Below are positions 1 through 5,912 of a stretch of DNA of 7,934 bases, in pieces (the stretch's first letter is position 1; each line of letters opens with the position of its first letter). A program made the position numbers and the translations under genes. This DNA is from Candidatus Roizmanbacteria bacterium CG09_land_8_20_14_0_10_41_9 (GTDB lineage Bacteria; Patescibacteriota; Microgenomatia; UBA1406; GWC2-37-13). The notes beneath the pieces are model-generated. The model had not been told where the DNA came from, did not search any database, and was given only the letters and a program-made list of their open reading frames with translations. The stretch covers positions 1-7,934 of the forward strand of contig PEZG01000043.1 of the NCBI GenBank assembly GCA_002774185.1, read 5' to 3'.

Positions 1-34
1 GCAAGGAAATCAATTTTTGTCCAATTTTTGACAT
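1..34 (-). CDS. rplF: 50S ribosomal protein L6, N-terminal fragment
   Basis: Only the first 11 codons are in the window; the gene leaves at the low-coordinate edge. The ATG lies 2 nt after the rpsH stop and the visible residues are MSKIGQKLISL, matching the usual L6 opening (MSRIGKKPI-like). L6 binds 23S rRNA near the factor-binding site of the 50S subunit. L6 directly after S8 is the normal spc order, so gene order returns to standard just after the displaced rpsS. No Shine-Dalgarno is seen before the ATG. The call rests on a short match plus position. Confidence 0.8.
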   Translation of the reverse strand, partial: MSKIGQKLISL

Positions 35-36
35 GG

Positions 37-423
37 TTACCAAATATTAAATAGTAATTCTCCTCCCACTTTTTCTTTCTTCGCTTCTACATGGGTCATG
101 ATACCCTTTGGGGTTGAGAGGATTGAGTATCCGAATCCTCCGATAACTGGCTTTAACGTTTTATAGCTAACATAATATCTTGCTCCAGGCTTTGAGTAAA
201 TCTTTACATCGGTTAGGCCCGGTACCCCATCGGCGTACGATAGGAATATCCTTATTTTTTTGATGCTTTCTCCCTCGATAGTATACTTTTTCACGTATCC
301 CAATTCAGCGAGTTTCTCCAAGATATTTTCTTTGAATACTGAGTATGGTGCCTCGATATCAACCTTCCTTGCTAGGTAGCCGTTTTTAATCCGAATGATT
401 AAGTCTATTACTGAGTGTTCCAT
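37..423 (-). CDS. rpsH: 30S ribosomal protein S8
   Basis: S8 is a primary binder of the 16S central domain and, in E. coli, the translational repressor of the spc operon. The 128-residue protein has the usual family length. The C-terminal signature is clear: STPKGIMTHVEA (about 103-114) followed by VGGELLFNIW at the end. The N-terminus (EHSVIDLIIRIKNG) is diverged from the common DPIADMLTRIRN form but keeps its spacing. The ATG starts 7 nt after the rpsS stop; no SD is visible (CTAAAGACACT before the ATG). Its upstream neighbour is rpsS, whereas the usual order places rpsN there. It is followed after 2 nt by rplF. Confidence 0.97.
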   Translation of the reverse strand: MEHSVIDLIIRIKNGYLARKVDIEAPYSVFKENILEKLAELGYVKKYTIEGESIKKIRIFLSYADGVPGLTDVKIYSKPGARYYVSYKTLKPVIGGFGYSILSTPKGIMTHVEAKKEKVGGELLFNIW

Positions 424-430
424 AGTGTCT

Positions 431-715
431 TTAGGTTGCCTCGGTTATTTTTTTTGTAACTTTACCGTGACTTCTAAATGTCCGCGTCGGTGCGAATTCG
501 CCTAGCCGATGTCCGACCATGCTTTCTGAAACGAGGATTTCAATGAATTTTCTCCCGTTGTGTACCGCTAACTTATGTCCCACGAACTCGGGAGAAACCT
601 GGGAATCCCGCGCCCATGTTTTGATCGGCGCGATATCTTGAGTTTTTTTCTGCCTCAGTACCTTTTTTAGTAATCTTTCGTCTATATAAGGTCCTTTCTT
701 AAGTGATCTTGACAT
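431..715 (-). CDS. rpsS: 30S ribosomal protein S19 (displaced gene position)
   Basis: S19 lies in the 30S head near the A site, contacts S13 and S14, and helps form bridges to the 50S subunit. All family landmarks are present in 94 residues: RSLKKGPYID near the N-terminus, IKTWARDS (about 31-38), VGHKLAVHNGRKF, and MVGHRLGEFAPTRTFRSHG near the C-terminus. The TWARDS motif has Asp where most bacteria have Arg (TWSRRS), a charge change possibly shared within the lineage. In most bacteria rpsS lies between rplB and rplV. Here that junction is only 5 nt with no remnant, and rpsS instead lies 6 nt after rpsN and 7 nt before rpsH. The frame is intact and looks functional. Confidence 0.98.
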   Translation of the reverse strand: MSRSLKKGPYIDERLLKKVLRQKKTQDIAPIKTWARDSQVSPEFVGHKLAVHNGRKFIEILVSESMVGHRLGEFAPTRTFRSHGKVTKKITEAT

Positions 716-721
716 AGTATG

Positions 722-907
722 TTACCAAGAAATTTTTCTAACTCCGGGAATTTCTCCCTGCAATGCTTTTTCTCGAAAACAAATCCGACACATACCAAAC
801 CTTCTCATATAGGCACGAGCCCTCCCGCACAGGGGACATCGATTACGCATGCGAACTTCGTATTTTTGCTTTTTCAAAAATTTCACTACACTGGATTTTT
901 TTGCCAT
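722..907 (-). CDS. rpsN: 30S ribosomal protein S14, zinc-binding (type Z)
   Basis: S14 sits in the 30S head with S3, S10 and S19. At 61 residues this is the short form. Four cysteines, C24-x2-C27-x12-C40-x2-C43 (CPLC and CRIC), give the zinc-ribbon pattern of the C+ type found in Bacillus and Thermus; E. coli has a longer zinc-free form. The typical ending GEIPGVRKISW is present. The ATG is 2 nt after the rplE stop and has no SD (AAAAAATAACT precedes it). It keeps its usual place after L5 but is followed by rpsS, not rpsH. Confidence 0.97.
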   Translation of the reverse strand: MAKKSSVVKFLKKQKYEVRMRNRCPLCGRARAYMRRFGMCRICFREKALQGEIPGVRKISW

Positions 908-909
908 AG

Positions 910-1446
910 TTATTTTTTAAAAGGAACGCCTAATGCCTGAAATAACTTTTTTCCTTTTTCGTGACTTTTCGCATTGGTAACGATGGTCACTTCTAGTCCT
1001 CTTAACTTATCTATTTTGTCATAATCGACCTCGGGAAAAAGGGTTTGTTCGGAAAACCCTATGTTTAAATTCCCATTTGAATCTATGCTTTTCTCGCGAA
1101 CCCCCCGAAAATCTTTCAGACGCGGAATAACTATCTTCACTACCTTTTCAAGAAAACTGTACATCTTTTCTCCTCGAAGCGTCACTTTTACTCCTATCGG
1201 CAAGTCTTTCCGTATTTTGAATGCCGAAATAGATTTGCGAGCCTTGGTAATCACAGGCTTCTGTCCCGTAATGACCGCCAACTGCTCTCTTATCTTCTCA
1301 AGAACCCCTTTGTTGGTGACTGCCTCTCCCGCACCAACATTCACGACGACCTTCGTTACTTTGGGCGTCTGCATGGGGTTTTTCAACTTCAGCTCCGTCC
1401 CTAGTTTCTTTTTCACCTCATTGTTGTAAAAATCTTTAAATGACAT
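910..1446 (-). CDS. rplE: 50S ribosomal protein L5
   Basis: L5 binds 5S rRNA in the central protuberance and contacts the P-site tRNA. The 178-residue product matches the usual length of about 179. Recognisable parts are NPMQTPKVTKVVVNVGAGEA (about 23-42), GQKPVITKARKSI followed by FKIRKDLPIGVKVTLRG (about 61-92), and FSEQTLFPEVDYDK (about 131-144). I chose the ATG at 1446, giving MSFKDFY, because it matches the family N-terminus and avoids overlap with rplX. An in-frame GTG at 1476 would add 10 residues and overlap rplX by 17 nt. Neither start has an SD. Confidence 0.96.
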   Translation of the reverse strand: MSFKDFYNNEVKKKLGTELKLKNPMQTPKVTKVVVNVGAGEAVTNKGVLEKIREQLAVITGQKPVITKARKSISAFKIRKDLPIGVKVTLRGEKMYSFLEKVVKIVIPRLKDFRGVREKSIDSNGNLNIGFSEQTLFPEVDYDKIDKLRGLEVTIVTNAKSHEKGKKLFQALGVPFKK

Positions 1447-1459
1447 ATTGTTGGATAAA

Positions 1460-1765
1460 TTAAATTTCACTTTCACATTTTTTACAGATTCTGATTTTTT
1501 TATCTTTTCCTAGCTTATAACCGATCCTCGTGGGCTTGTTACATTTTGGACAGATGATCATAATTTTAGAAACGTCCATGGGCCGTGGAATTTCAACAAC
1601 CCCTCCCTGGGGCATTTTTTCGTTTTTCTTGATATGTTTTTTGTATAGGTTTATCCCCGGGATCACTACTTTCCCTGCTTTTTTGTACACGCGTTCGATG
1701 GTTCCCTCTCGACCTTTATCTTTACCCGCAATGACTCTAACTTTATCTCCTTTTTTAATTTTCAT
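1460..1765 (-). CDS. rplX: 50S ribosomal protein L24 with zinc-ribbon C-terminus
   Basis: L24 is an assembly initiator that binds the 5' end of 23S rRNA near the exit tunnel. The start at 1765 gives MKIKKGDKVRVIAGKDKGRE, the classic KOW-domain opening (about residues 3-30), and lies 1 nt after the rplN TGA (TGA-T-ATG). A longer version from a non-ATG codon at 1804 would overlap rplN and add non-family residues. The 101-residue protein ends with CPKC (72-75) and CKKC (94-97), the four-cysteine ribbon common in L24 proteins outside the E. coli group. A GAGGA lies about 11-12 nt before the ATG, too far for a good SD. Confidence 0.96.
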   Translation of the reverse strand: MKIKKGDKVRVIAGKDKGREGTIERVYKKAGKVVIPGINLYKKHIKKNEKMPQGGVVEIPRPMDVSKIMIICPKCNKPTRIGYKLGKDKKIRICKKCESEI

Positions 1766-1766
1766 A

Positions 1767-2141
1767 TCAGTAAATTTCCTCGGCCAAACTCGCAATTTTT
1801 GCAAAACCCGCGTCCTTTATTTCTTTCGCAATGGGTCCAAAAATCCTCGTACCTTTTGGGTCTTTTGTATCTTTAGCTGCTAAAATCACGCAGGCATTTT
1901 CGTCGAACCTAATGTAACTCCCGTCGCTTCTTCTTGTTTCCTTTTTTGTGCGAACGATGACAGCGGGCAACACCTCTCCCTCTTTTACTTGAGCAAAAGG
2001 GATTGCTTCTTTCACCACAACATGGATGATTTCACCCACATATGCATAGCGACGGTTTCCTTTTTTCGGCATACCGATCATGTAGGCCTTTTTACCCCCC
2101 GTATTATCTGCTACCGCCAATATAGTTCTCAACTGTATCAT
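1767..2141 (-). CDS. rplN: 50S ribosomal protein L14
   Basis: L14 forms part of the 30S-binding face of the 50S subunit (bridge region near h14) and is the target of the silencing factor RsfS. The 124-residue product has standard length and motifs: MIQLRTILAVADNTGGKKA at the N-terminus, FDENACVIL (about 79-87), and GTRIFGPIAKEI (about 97-108). The ATG overlaps the rpsQ TGA as ATGA, suggesting translational coupling by terminating ribosomes. No SD is seen upstream. Order rpsQ-rplN-rplX is standard. Confidence 0.98.
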   Translation of the reverse strand: MIQLRTILAVADNTGGKKAYMIGMPKKGNRRYAYVGEIIHVVVKEAIPFAQVKEGEVLPAVIVRTKKETRRSDGSYIRFDENACVILAAKDTKDPKGTRIFGPIAKEIKDAGFAKIASLAEEIY

Positions 2142-2380
2142 AACGATTTAGTAATTTTTTTGACAACTTGGAAATGCTTATTTTTAGAGATGGGCCTCGT
2201 CTCCTCTATCTCCACGGTATCACCAACCTGAATAGTCTTATCTTCGTTATGCGCGAGATATTTTTTCCTTCGCGTAATGACTTTCCGATACACCGGATGG
2301 CGGAATTTGCGGTCCACCGCAACGGTTACGGTTTTTTGCATTCCTGTCGATGTAATTAATCCTATACATGTCTTTGCCAT
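2138..2380 (-). CDS. rpsQ: 30S ribosomal protein S17
   Basis: S17 is an early-assembly OB-fold protein binding the 16S 5' domain. The 80-residue protein shows the family opening, a GLITSTGMQKTVTVAV segment (about 7-22), then HPVYRKVITRRKKYLAHNE and VGDTVEIEETRPISKNKHF. The length is close to the usual 80-85. The ATG lies 6 nt after the rpmC stop; the nearest purine stretch (AGGA) is about 15 nt away, too far for a normal SD. Its stop overlaps the rplN start by 4 nt (ATGA). Confidence 0.97.
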   Translation of the reverse strand: MAKTCIGLITSTGMQKTVTVAVDRKFRHPVYRKVITRRKKYLAHNEDKTIQVGDTVEIEETRPISKNKHFQVVKKITKSL

Positions 2381-2386
2381 ACTTGT

Positions 2387-2602
2387 TTACTTTGTTCCTA
2401 ATGTTTGTAATTTTTTCTTTTCGCTTATAATTGTCAAGGCAACGGCTAACCTTTTCTTTTTCTTAGGAATCAGGTTACTGTCTTTTGTGGGGTTTACTCC
2501 GCGTTCAAGCTGAAGCTTGGCGAGTTCTTCACCCATCTGCGCCACCTCATTCTGTAATGCTTCCAGCGATTTGTCTCTCAAATCTCCAATGGTTTTTTTC
2601 AT
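2387..2602 (-). CDS. rpmC: 50S ribosomal protein L29
   Basis: L29 is a small two-helix protein near the polypeptide exit and part of the docking site for SRP and trigger factor next to L23. The 71 residues fit the family: a first helix (LRDKSLEALQNEVAQMGEEL), a turn with basic residues (PKKKKR), and a second helix (LAVALTIISEKKK). It is slightly longer than the common 60-66, with an extra NPTKDSNLIP segment between the helices. The start overlaps the rplP TGA as ATGA; there is no SD. Identity is well supported by sequence and its place between rplP and rpsQ. Confidence 0.93.
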   Translation of the reverse strand: MKKTIGDLRDKSLEALQNEVAQMGEELAKLQLERGVNPTKDSNLIPKKKKRLAVALTIISEKKKLQTLGTK

Positions 2603-3009
2603 GACGATTTGGTAATAATTTTTGTTTTGACCGATAGTTTTGATGCGACATTTTTCAGCACCTTGATACTTTCCGGCAATGAAAGCCCATCTATCTCAAA
2701 GAGGATTTTCCCAGGGACCACTGAGGCTACAAACCACGCCACATCCCCTTTACCCGCTCCCATGGTTACTTCTGGTGGTTTTTTGGTAAATGGCTTATCC
2801 GGAAATATTCGTATCCAAAACTTACCCGCTTTCCTAGTGGACCTTGCAAATACGACTCGTGATGCTTCAATTTCTCTATCTTTTATCCAGCCAGCACTCA
2901 TTGCCTTGAGACCATAGGTTCCAAAGTTTAACCTATCGCCCTTTACGGCTAGCTTTCTCCAAATACCTCTAAACTGTTTTCGATATTTCTGTCTCTTCGG
3001 TGACAACAT
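2599..3009 (-). CDS. rplP: 50S ribosomal protein L16
   Basis: L16 lies beside the A site and 5S rRNA and is a late assembly protein needed for peptidyl-transfer activity. The 136-residue product has the usual length, with MLSPKRQKYRKQFRG at the start, FGTYGLKAMSAGWI (about 29-42), IRIFPDKPFTKKPPE (about 66-80), and GAGKGDVAWFVASVVPGKILFEIDG (about 84-108). At residue 82, just before MGAGKG, there is Thr where E. coli has Arg81, the residue hydroxylated by YcfD/RoxA. The ATG follows a 100-nt repeat-filled gap after rpsC, with no SD (TTTGAAAT before it). The TGA overlaps the rpmC ATG. Confidence 0.97.
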   Translation of the reverse strand: MLSPKRQKYRKQFRGIWRKLAVKGDRLNFGTYGLKAMSAGWIKDREIEASRVVFARSTRKAGKFWIRIFPDKPFTKKPPEVTMGAGKGDVAWFVASVVPGKILFEIDGLSLPESIKVLKNVASKLSVKTKIITKSS

Positions 3010-3012
3010 ATT

Positions 3013-3097
3013 TCAAATTTAAAGTTTAAAGTTCAAAATTAAAAGTTTTAGTTTCTTTTCAATTTCAAATTGCAACTTTGAACCTTGCACTTTGAAT
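3013..3097 (-). repeat. Inverted pair of degenerate 7-bp repeat arrays in the rpsC-rplP gap
   Basis: The 100-nt gap between rpsC and rplP is extremely AT-rich and repetitive. On the transcribed strand, five degenerate heptamers of type GTTCAAA fill 3097-3063 (ATTCAAA, GTGCAAG, GTTCAAA, GTTGCAA, TTTGAAA). After a 15-nt spacer, five of type AACTTTA fill 3047-3013 (AACTTTT, AATTTTG, AACTTTA, AACTTTA, AATTTGA). The second type is close to the reverse complement of the first, so the RNA could fold into a long imperfect hairpin just before the rplP start. No convincing promoter or U-tract terminator is seen. Function is unknown; it may be a low-complexity element scattered in this genome. Confidence 0.75.
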
Positions 3098-3109
3098 TTT
3101 TAATTTTAA

Positions 3110-3748
3110 TCATCTACAAATCCATACTTTAACGCCTATATATCCAGACTTTGTCAGTGATGGATATATTGCGAAATCCACATCTTCCCGAATGGTAGAT
3201 GTCGGGACGGTCCCTACAAAATATTTTTCCCGCCGAGAAATCTCTGATCCTGCGATTCGCCCGCCCAATTGGATTTTTACTCCTTTCGCTCCGGCTTCCA
3301 TGACCCGGTTCAATGCATTATGCACAACGGATCGATGGGGGAAATTTCGAACCAGCTTTTCCGCAATGGTCTGCGCGACAAAATATGCATTCAGGTACGG
3401 TTTCTTAACGGGTTCTATTTTTAGATCTATTTTTGTTTCTTTTCCTTTTGACCCAAGTCGCAAAAAATTCACAATATGATGTTTAATCTCCTCTAACCCT
3501 TTACCTCCTCGACCGATGATCATCCCGGGCTTCACCGAGTAAATAATAAGTATAATTTTATTAATGGCTCTTTCTATGTCAACTTGTGTCACGGATGTGA
3601 ATGATAATTTTTTCATAAGGAATTTGCGAATGTGAGCGTCCGAGATGACAGCCTCGCGGTAGGCTTTCTTTTGCGAAAAAAACCATCTTGAACTCCAGTT
3701 ATTTGTTACGCCTAGACGTAATCCTTTCGGATGGACTTTTTGACCCAT
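3110..3748 (-). CDS. rpsC: 30S ribosomal protein S3
   Basis: S3 lines the mRNA entry channel of the 30S head. The 212-residue protein begins MGQKVHPKGLRLGV, has a type II KH domain with the GRGG loop at 79-82 (GMIIGRGGKGLEEI), and ends with the S3 C-terminal fold (GAKGVKIQLGGRIAGSEISR, VGTVPTSTIREDVDFA, GYIGVKVWICR). It stops right after VKVWI, lacking the long tail of E. coli S3. In the helix matching E. coli FRRAMKR (R131, R132, K135 implicated in mRNA unwinding) the sequence is HRSVVHN (138-144), keeping only R139. The ATG is 4 nt after the rplV stop; only weak GAAGAAA purines precede it. Confidence 0.98.
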   Translation of the reverse strand: MGQKVHPKGLRLGVTNNWSSRWFFSQKKAYREAVISDAHIRKFLMKKLSFTSVTQVDIERAINKIILIIYSVKPGMIIGRGGKGLEEIKHHIVNFLRLGSKGKETKIDLKIEPVKKPYLNAYFVAQTIAEKLVRNFPHRSVVHNALNRVMEAGAKGVKIQLGGRIAGSEISRREKYFVGTVPTSTIREDVDFAIYPSLTKSGYIGVKVWICR

Positions 3749-3752
3749 ATTA

Positions 3753-4139
3753 TTATGTTTTCTTCAAACTAACTTTTGAGCTTTTTTTCTGCACTGCAGG
3801 TCTTTCTGCCTCAAGAATGATCCGTATATGCGCAAATCTTCTTACGATAGGTTTTGGCGTTCCTCTTCCTCCTGGCTTATATCGCTTCATCTTCTGACCT
3901 TCCTCAATAGACAGAGATTTAAATTTTATCAAATCCTCGCTCACTTTAAAACTCTGTTTCGCATTGGAAAGAGCTGAGTGAATAGCCTTATAGAGTATCT
4001 TCGCCGAGTGATGAGGCGAATAGAACAAGTAATCCAACGCCTGCGTTGGTTTCATTTTTTTTATTGACGGTACGAGAAATCGAACTTTTTTCGGCGATAT
4101 TCGTTCATTTTTTAAATAGGTCTTTGATTCCATATGCAT
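3753..4139 (-). CDS. rplV: 50S ribosomal protein L22
   Basis: L22 contributes a long beta-hairpin to the constriction of the nascent-peptide tunnel. The 128-residue product has the family parts: TYLKNERISPKKVRFL near the N-terminus, the helical ALDYLFYSPHHSAKILYKAIHSALSNA (about 33-59), and the hairpin with MKRYKPGGRGTPKPIVRRFAH (about 83-103). A basic tail of about 17 residues (QKKSSKVSLKKT at the end) extends beyond the E. coli length. It starts 5 nt after rplB; a second ATG two codons in (4133) is an equally possible start. rpsS would normally lie between rplB and this gene and is missing. Confidence 0.97.
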   Translation of the reverse strand: MHMESKTYLKNERISPKKVRFLVPSIKKMKPTQALDYLFYSPHHSAKILYKAIHSALSNAKQSFKVSEDLIKFKSLSIEEGQKMKRYKPGGRGTPKPIVRRFAHIRIILEAERPAVQKKSSKVSLKKT

Positions 4140-4144
4140 TAGGT

Positions 4145-4912
4145 TTACTTTTTAACGATAAATTTATTGCTCCATTTATTTTTTTTCCTGGTTTTTTTTC
4201 CACGCGCAGGCTTTCCCCATGGGGTTTTCGGATGCATCCCCTCTCCAGATCTGCCCTCTCCTCCTCCATGAGGATGGCTCCTTGGATTTTGGGCAGTCCC
4301 CCGAACTGTGGGACGAATCCCCATGTGGATTTTTCTTCCTGCTTTGCCGATTACTTCATACTTATGTTCAACGTTACCGACCTGACCTACCGTAGCATAG
4401 GCATCTGCGAAAAATTGTCTCACCTCTCCGGAAGGAAGCTTGAGATGAATATATGGACCCTCTTTTGCGATGACAACCGCACATGTTCCCGCTCCCCTCA
4501 TCATTTGACCGCCTTTTCCTGGATATAGTTCAATGTTATGGACTTCTATACCTAAGGGGATGTTTTTAAGTGGAAGAGCATTCCCTATTTTTATATCGGC
4601 ATTATCAGCAGAAACAATCGTATCGCCTACTTTTAAACTTTTGGGATGAAGGATATATCGACGTTCTCCATCTTTATATTCCAGTAACGCAATATGAGCA
4701 TTCCTATTGGGATCATATTCTATCTGCATGACTTTGGCCTCCATATCCCTTTTGTCACGCTTGAAATCAATGGTCCTATAATACCGTTTTTGTCGCCCTC
4801 CCTGGTGTCTTACAGATACTTGCCCAGAGGAATCCCTTCCCGAATGTTTTTTTAAAATACGGGTAAGTTTTTTTTCTGGCCTTTTAGTAAAGGATGCTTT
4901 AGTATTGTCCAT
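4145..4912 (-). CDS. rplB: 50S ribosomal protein L2
   Basis: L2 is a primary 23S rRNA binder near the peptidyl transferase centre. The 255-residue product contains RHQGGRQKRYYRTIDFKR (about 35-52), IEYDPNRNAHIALLEYKDGE (about 64-83), and HPHGGGEGR (about 213-221), which carries the conserved histidine implicated in peptidyl-transfer activity. It ends with KTRKKNKWSNKFIVKK. It is about 18-20 residues shorter than E. coli L2, mostly at the N-terminus, where the usual PTSPGRR-type segment is replaced by a short basic start. The ATG is 3 nt after the rplW stop with no SD. The gene is followed directly by rplV rather than rpsS. Confidence 0.98.
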   Translation of the reverse strand: MDNTKASFTKRPEKKLTRILKKHSGRDSSGQVSVRHQGGRQKRYYRTIDFKRDKRDMEAKVMQIEYDPNRNAHIALLEYKDGERRYILHPKSLKVGDTIVSADNADIKIGNALPLKNIPLGIEVHNIELYPGKGGQMMRGAGTCAVVIAKEGPYIHLKLPSGEVRQFFADAYATVGQVGNVEHKYEVIGKAGRKIHMGIRPTVRGTAQNPRSHPHGGGEGRSGEGMHPKTPWGKPARGKKTRKKNKWSNKFIVKK

Positions 4913-4915
4913 GGT

Positions 4916-5203
4916 TTATGTCTGTGGGAATAAGTCAATTTTTCCACTTTTTAATGAAACATATGCGATCTTCCTTTCCGGAAGCTGCTTTTTACTCATC
5001 TTTTTGCCGACTTTTCTCTCTTTGCCTTTTCTTACCATGATCCTGACTTTTGACAGTTCTACTTTATATAACGTTTCCAGGGCACGCCTTATCTGGATTT
5101 TGGTCGCCTTAGGATTCACCTGGAACATGTACACGGTCCCCTTTGCCAGGTTCGTTGCCTTTTCTGTCAACATGGGATTCCAAATGATCTGATTAATTTT
5201 CAT
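4916..5203 (-). CDS. rplW: 50S ribosomal protein L23
   Basis: L23 sits at the tunnel exit and docks trigger factor and SRP. The start at 5203 gives MKINQIIWNPMLTEKATNLA, matching the family opening (P-x-LTEK), and its ATG overlaps the rplD TGA as ATGA. A start at 5251 would overlap rplD by 52 nt and add 16 non-family residues, so it was not used. The 95-residue product also shows YMFQVNPKATKIQIRRALE (about 25-43) and the basic internal loop VRKGKERKVGKK. Order rplD-rplW-rplB is canonical. Confidence 0.96.
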   Translation of the reverse strand: MKINQIIWNPMLTEKATNLAKGTVYMFQVNPKATKIQIRRALETLYKVELSKVRIMVRKGKERKVGKKMSKKQLPERKIAYVSLKSGKIDLFPQT

Positions 5204-5907
5204 TTCGATTTTTGGGAATGACTCCCTAACTTCAAGAGCGATTCCTTCCATAATAGAATTTTAGCGTGGGTTAACACATCGTACGCATTCAATGAATTCG
5301 CATCAGTAAAATCAATGCCCTTAATGTTCCTTGAAGCCAGAATTAAAGAACGGCTTTTCCCCATTTCAGGCAACACCAATAGTAAGGATGCGGATTTGAG
5401 TTGGGAAGTGTTAAGGAATTGAACGAACAATTTGGTTTTGGGCTCCATGCTTAAAAACCTTTCATCTAATGCGATTATTCCATTTTCTTTGTCTTTTAAA
5501 CTCAGAGAGTAAAAAAGTGCGAGTTTTTTTTGCTTTTTATTTAGTTTCAAGGAGAAGTCTTTCGGTCTTGGCCCACCCACGATTCCTCCGCCAACAAATA
5601 TCGGCGCTTTGATGCTTCCATGGCGAGCGCGACCCGTCCCTTTTTGCCGATAGATTTTTCTCGTTGAACCTGTCACTTCGCTTTGGGTTTTTGTGGACGC
5701 ATTTCCCTGCCTTTGGTTCGCTAAGTATACTCGCACATATTGGGAAAGGAGTTTTGGATTCTTTTCTATTAAGAATATTTCTTTCGGAAGTTCAAGATTT
5801 CCTTTTGTTTTACCATGCATGTCATAAATAGGAATTTCCCTCACGGTTTTTGCTTTGGAAGCGACCGGGGTTTTCTTCTTCGATATTGTTGGTGACTTTT
5901 TTTTCAT
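5200..5907 (-). CDS. rplD: 50S ribosomal protein L4 with basic N-terminal extension
   Basis: L4 reaches into the exit tunnel and, in E. coli, represses the S10 operon by attenuation and translational control. The tunnel-loop signature is clear: TKTQSEVTGSTRKIYRQKGTG, then RARHGSIKAPIFVGGGIVGG (about 72-112) and KLNKKQKKLALFYSLS. At 235 residues it exceeds the common length of about 205. The extra part includes an N-terminal basic stretch (MKKKSPTISKKKTPVASKAK) before the core strand REIPIYDMHGK. The ATG at 5907 is 5 nt after the rplC stop with no SD; an internal ATG at codon 30 would cut the core strand. L4 is the natural candidate ligand for the leader upstream of rplC, but nothing here proves it. 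Confidence 0.97.
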   Translation of the reverse strand: MKKKSPTISKKKTPVASKAKTVREIPIYDMHGKTKGNLELPKEIFLIEKNPKLLSQYVRVYLANQRQGNASTKTQSEVTGSTRKIYRQKGTGRARHGSIKAPIFVGGGIVGGPRPKDFSLKLNKKQKKLALFYSLSLKDKENGIIALDERFLSMEPKTKLFVQFLNTSQLKSASLLLVLPEMGKSRSLILASRNIKGIDFTDANSLNAYDVLTHAKILLWKESLLKLGSHSQKSK

Positions 5908-5912
5908 CCTAT

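Noticed and set aside
1447..1476. GTG start for rplE at 1476
   Set aside because: It overlaps rplX and adds MKVKFNLSNN, which has no family match; the ATG at 1446 gives the usual length.
3013..3097. CRISPR array or insertion-sequence remnant in the rpsC-rplP gap
   Set aside because: The units are 7 bp, contiguous and degenerate, with no spacers, no target duplication and no transposase fragment.
3998..4025. Inverted repeat TTCGCC...GGCGAA within rplV
   Set aside because: A 6-bp stem with a 9-nt loop and no U-tract inside a coding region is expected by chance.
4046..4528. A 160-codon plus-strand open frame across rplB and rplV, and similar plus-strand frames elsewhere
   Set aside because: They lie opposite well-supported ribosomal protein genes, resemble no protein family I know, and are rich in Phe, Ser and Leu as expected from antisense of lysine-rich genes.
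5204..5251. Longer start for rplW at 5251
   Set aside because: It would overlap rplD by 52 nt and add 16 residues outside the family; the ATG at 5203 matches the L23 N-terminus and forms an ATGA overlap.
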